Shown here piece after piece: positions 41,624 to 44,207 of a stretch of DNA of 44,207 bases. Position 1 is the first letter of the stretch. Every line of letters begins with the position of its first letter. The DNA comes from Myxococcales bacterium (GTDB lineage Bacteria; Myxococcota_A; Polyangia; Polyangiales; Polyangiaceae), in assembly GCA_947473045.1 (NCBI GenBank), contig CANJCO010000041.1:1-44207 (forward strand), in the 5' to 3' direction. Under the pieces are notes generated by a model, which saw only the letters and a program-made list of their open reading frames with translations, searched no databases and was not told the DNA's origin. The translations under genes and the position numbers were made by a program.

Positions 41624-44207
41624 CTACCCGCCCTCATTCGGGTCGCTTTGAAAGCGCGCAACCGCGTACGGCTCGGAGGCTGCGAGCCTCACCAGATCGG
41701 CGACCGCGGGGCTACGGGCGCACAATTCGTCGAGTCGTCCGGAGACGAGGTCGTCCCCCGCGAGGTCGACGTCGGCCGCGAGCGCGTGCAGGGAAAGTGC
41801 AAAGTCCCCCGACAAGAATAACCCCCCGCGACGAGCGATCTGCCGAGCGCGTTCTCGGACCGCGGCGAACGACGTAACCTCGCTCGCGAGAACGTCGCGC
41901 AGGCGCCGTTGGGCGCGCGATGGCACGGCGTTCCACAGGGCTTCGACCATTCTCGTGTCGGTGTCTTCGAGAGTCCGCCGCATGTCGCCAGGACCGAACG
42001 CGGCCAAAATCGAATTCCACGCGAGGCGCGCGTCCGTCTCGTGCGAGCCAAGAATGAGCACGCTGCGCGGCAGCGCCGCGACGATCCCGTAGCCGACGGC
42101 GTAATTAAGCGATGGCCCGTCGCTCTCGAGATCCCCCGAAACCAACGCCGATGGTAGCTGCGCGAGGAGCGGCTCGCCACGAGCCGAGCGTGGCGCACTT
42201 CCGCCCGCCGGGGCGCCCGAAGCGAGCGACGTCGACGAGGCGGCCAGCAGCAACACGTCAACGCCAAGAAGGCGAAGCGCGTCGCGATACGCGCGCGCCA
42301 CAGCGGTGTCGCTTCCAGGGGCGACGCGCTGCAAATTGGGCTCGCTGGAGCCCGCGAGCATGCGCGCGAAGGCCGGCTTCGCGGCCTCCCACACCAGCGC
42401 GAGGGCATCGCAGACGGGATCAACTCCCGGGCGTACCAACATCGCGGCAGTGTCGGCGCGAACAACCTGCCATTGAAGGCTCGGCGGAGCAGGCGCGCTC
42501 ACCGACGCATCGCATGCCGCGACGATTTGTTCAGCCGCGCGCGCGCGCGACGTTGCGCCCGCGGCGGTGGCCGCGGCGCCGAGTTCCTTCAACAGCCGAA
42601 CGTCTCCGGGGCGGGCGTCGACTTGAATTTGCCGAATGCCAAGGAGCGTCGAGGCTGCGGCCGAATCGCCGCCAAGCAACGCGGCGAGGTCATCGCCAAT
42701 CTCGACGCGCGCCCCCGCATCGCAGCTCGCAAATAGCCGCGCGACCGACTCGCTGTCGCCATTTTCGCGAGCGCGACGGCTGAGGGTGAGCCAGCCTTCA
42801 ACCGAATTCGGAGCTGCAACCTCGGCGACGACCGAAGCGATCGGCGGCGGCCGAGGCGACGCGACCGAAGCGCCGGCGCGATCGAGTTCGCCCACGAGCC
42901 TGCGCGCGCGATTGACATCCCCTGTTCGCTCGCAGAGATCCGCGATCCGCCGACGTGCGCGCTCGCGAAGCGCGGGGTCCTCCGCCGCCATTTCGAGCAG
43001 CGAAAGCGCTCGCGCGAAATCGCCCTGCTCGACTGCGATAGCAGCCGCGGACTGCGCGACAACGCTGCGGGCTCTCATCCCGAGCAGCGGGCCGTCCAGT
43101 GCGACGGCGTACGCGTCGCGCGCTTGCTCAAGGCGCGACGCGTTTGCATGATGATCCGCAGCGGCGGCTTCAAGGAGCGCATGCGGACCGAGGTCGCGCG
43201 ACGCAAGGGCGAGCGCCTCGATCGCCGCGTCCGCCCCGGAAACGACCGCGATCGCCTCCGAGCACAGGAACGCCTTCAGCGCGGCGTCGTCGCGACCGAG
43301 CGCCCCTTCGATCCCCGCGAGCTCGGCGATTGTCGCGCGCGCGTCGGCGACGGTGCCCGAGCCGCGCATGCGATACTCGAGGCCTCGGGCAAAAAGCTGA
43401 GCCGAAGCATCGAACGGCGTCAGCTTCGCTGCCCGAAGCGCGTGGTTGAGCGCGGAGGCACCGTCTCCCGCGCGCACCGCCGCTTGCGAGGCCTCGAGGA
43501 GCAACGCTCCGGCGCGCCCGGGTTCGAGAGATTCGGCGTCGGCGAGGAACGACAGCGCGCGCGCGAGGCTGCGGTCGTCATGCCGCTCACGTGCGATCTC
43601 TGCGATCAACTCGAAGGCCTCGCGCCGCGTGTCGGGCGCGAGGGTCGCCGATTGGGCGAGGCCGTGAGCGGTGACGACATCGCGTGCAGCGCGCGCTGCA
43701 CGCGCCGCCCGAAGCAAGAAGGTAGCCTTCGCGCTGTCGGATACCGCAACGCCTGCGAGCCTTCGGTAACACGCCACCGCCCTCGCCGGCCGGTCCGCCC
43801 GTTCGCAAAGGTCGGCCAGGTAGCGCAGCACGCTCTCGTTGTTCGGCCACTCGATCGCGATTCGCTCCACTTCGTCGCACGCCTGCTCGATCAGTCCCAG
43901 CCGCTGCTCGAGGATCGCCGCGCGCCGCAGTCGCACGAGCCTGACCGTGTCGCGATGCTCCGCGTGGTTCGCCAGTCGATCGGCGCGCCGCTGCAGGTGC
44001 CGCGCGAGTTCGGCAAAGGCCCGACCTTCGGCGTGAAGCGCTTCGAGCGCACGGTCGGCTTCATCGTCATCGGGCACCAGCTCGAGCACCCGGATCCAGG
44101 TGGCGATCGCCGAGGCGCGGTCGCCCGCAAACGCACGCGCTGCGGCGAGCCGCCGGAGCACGTCGGGAAGCGCGACACCTGAGGATCGCAGCTCGATCTC
44201 GCCGAGA
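41624..44207 (-). CDS. TPR-rich protein, 5' end beyond the window
   Basis: The frame stays open to the window edge (LGEIELRSSGVALPDVLRRL before the first internal GTG at 44161), so the gene is probably incomplete here. The visible 860 or so residues are helical TPR-type repeats: AFAGDRASAIATWIRVLELVPDDDEADRALE, ADRPARAVACYRRLAGVA, and QARDAYAVALD. The last 250 residues form a more globular part (VRPGVDPVCDALALVWEAAKPAFA..., SVLILGSHETDARLAWNSIL). No signal is visible. The architecture of TPRs plus a C-terminal domain recalls the gene at 36109. Function unknown. It leads the two lipoprotein genes that follow. Confidence 0.75.
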   Translation of the reverse strand, partial: LGEIELRSSGVALPDVLRRLAAARAFAGDRASAIATWIRVLELVPDDDEADRALEALHAEGRAFAELARHLQRRADRLANHAEHRDTVRLVRLRRAAILEQRLGLIEQACDEVERIAIEWPNNESVLRYLADLCERADRPARAVACYRRLAGVAVSDSAKATFLLRAARAARAARDVVTAHGLAQSATLAPDTRREAFELIAEIARERHDDRSLARALSFLADAESLEPGRAGALLLEASQAAVRAGDGASALNHALRAAKLTPFDASAQLFARGLEYRMRGSGTVADARATIAELAGIEGALGRDDAALKAFLCSEAIAVVSGADAAIEALALASRDLGPHALLEAAAADHHANASRLEQARDAYAVALDGPLLGMRARSVVAQSAAAIAVEQGDFARALSLLEMAAEDPALRERARRRIADLCERTGDVNRARRLVGELDRAGASVASPRPPPIASVVAEVAAPNSVEGWLTLSRRARENGDSESVARLFASCDAGARVEIGDDLAALLGGDSAAASTLLGIRQIQVDARPGDVRLLKELGAAATAAGATSRARAAEQIVAACDASVSAPAPPSLQWQVVRADTAAMLVRPGVDPVCDALALVWEAAKPAFARMLAGSSEPNLQRVAPGSDTAVARAYRDALRLLGVDVLLLAASSTSLASGAPAGGSAPRSARGEPLLAQLPSALVSGDLESDGPSLNYAVGYGIVAALPRSVLILGSHETDARLAWNSILAAFGPGDMRRTLEDTDTRMVEALWNAVPSRAQRRLRDVLASEVTSFAAVRERARQIARRGGLFLSGDFALSLHALAADVDLAGDDLVSGRLDELCARSPAVADLVRLAASEPYAVARFQSDPNEGG

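Overview
The window reads as chromosomal DNA of a myxobacterium (Myxococcota), most likely of the Polyangia/Sorangium-Labilithrix kind. The reasons are the very high GC content with strong third-position bias, the many predicted secreted lipoproteins carrying Ala/Asp-rich linkers and cysteine repeats, two Hanks-type Ser/Thr kinases of myxobacterial build, and the scarcity of long operons. There is no rRNA, no phage module, no CRISPR array and no biosynthetic cluster. The organism call is an inference from gene style, because no taxonomic marker other than tRNA-Lys and enolase is present.

Layout. 0-4 kb: orphan secreted or unknown proteins, a PD-(D/E)XK-like nuclease-family protein with what may be the decayed tail of a second copy, a DUF4833 protein, and two copies of a short palindromic repeat. 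4-9 kb (minus strand): a coupled three-gene unit (PhnD-like binding protein, flippase-like membrane protein, metallophosphoesterase), preceded by a DUF2652-SRPBCC protein and a SOUL lipoprotein. 9-11 kb: a PRMT-like methyltransferase, a tiny lysine-rich protein (43 aa) ending inside a hairpin, and a zinc-ribbon DEDDh exonuclease. 11-17 kb: a run of four secreted proteins, two with NCGxCGxxC cysteine repeats (one ending in a fibrinogen-like domain) and one with FG-GAP/VCBS repeats. 17-20 kb: an M50 site-2 protease, a structured repeat, three small lipoproteins and tRNA-Lys(UUU). 20-25 kb: an overlapping minus-strand operon of Ser/Thr kinase, PEGA-type membrane protein, cysteine-rich lipoprotein and Ycf46-like AAA+ ATPase. 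25-31 kb: a glutaredoxin-fold protein without active-site cysteines coupled to an unknown gene, a phosphoesterase lipoprotein, and a 1091-aa kinase overlapping a YkgJ cysteine-cluster gene. 31-36 kb: housekeeping genes (YbiT-type ABC-F, enolase, DinG-family helicase) with a convincing shared terminator. 36-44 kb: two TPR-rich proteins, a TerB-like protein, the second copy of the structured repeat, and two coupled lipoproteins.

The most unusual element is a repeat of about 150 bp, present twice (18083-18234 and 38966-39116) in the same orientation. It folds into five consecutive perfect or near-perfect hairpins and has inverted ends. Both copies sit directly downstream of a minus-strand lipoprotein gene. 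In the second copy the terminal stem contains the stop codon of that gene. The kinase-PEGA-lipoprotein-AAA+ operon is the best candidate for an undescribed multi-protein system, but its function cannot be read from sequence alone.
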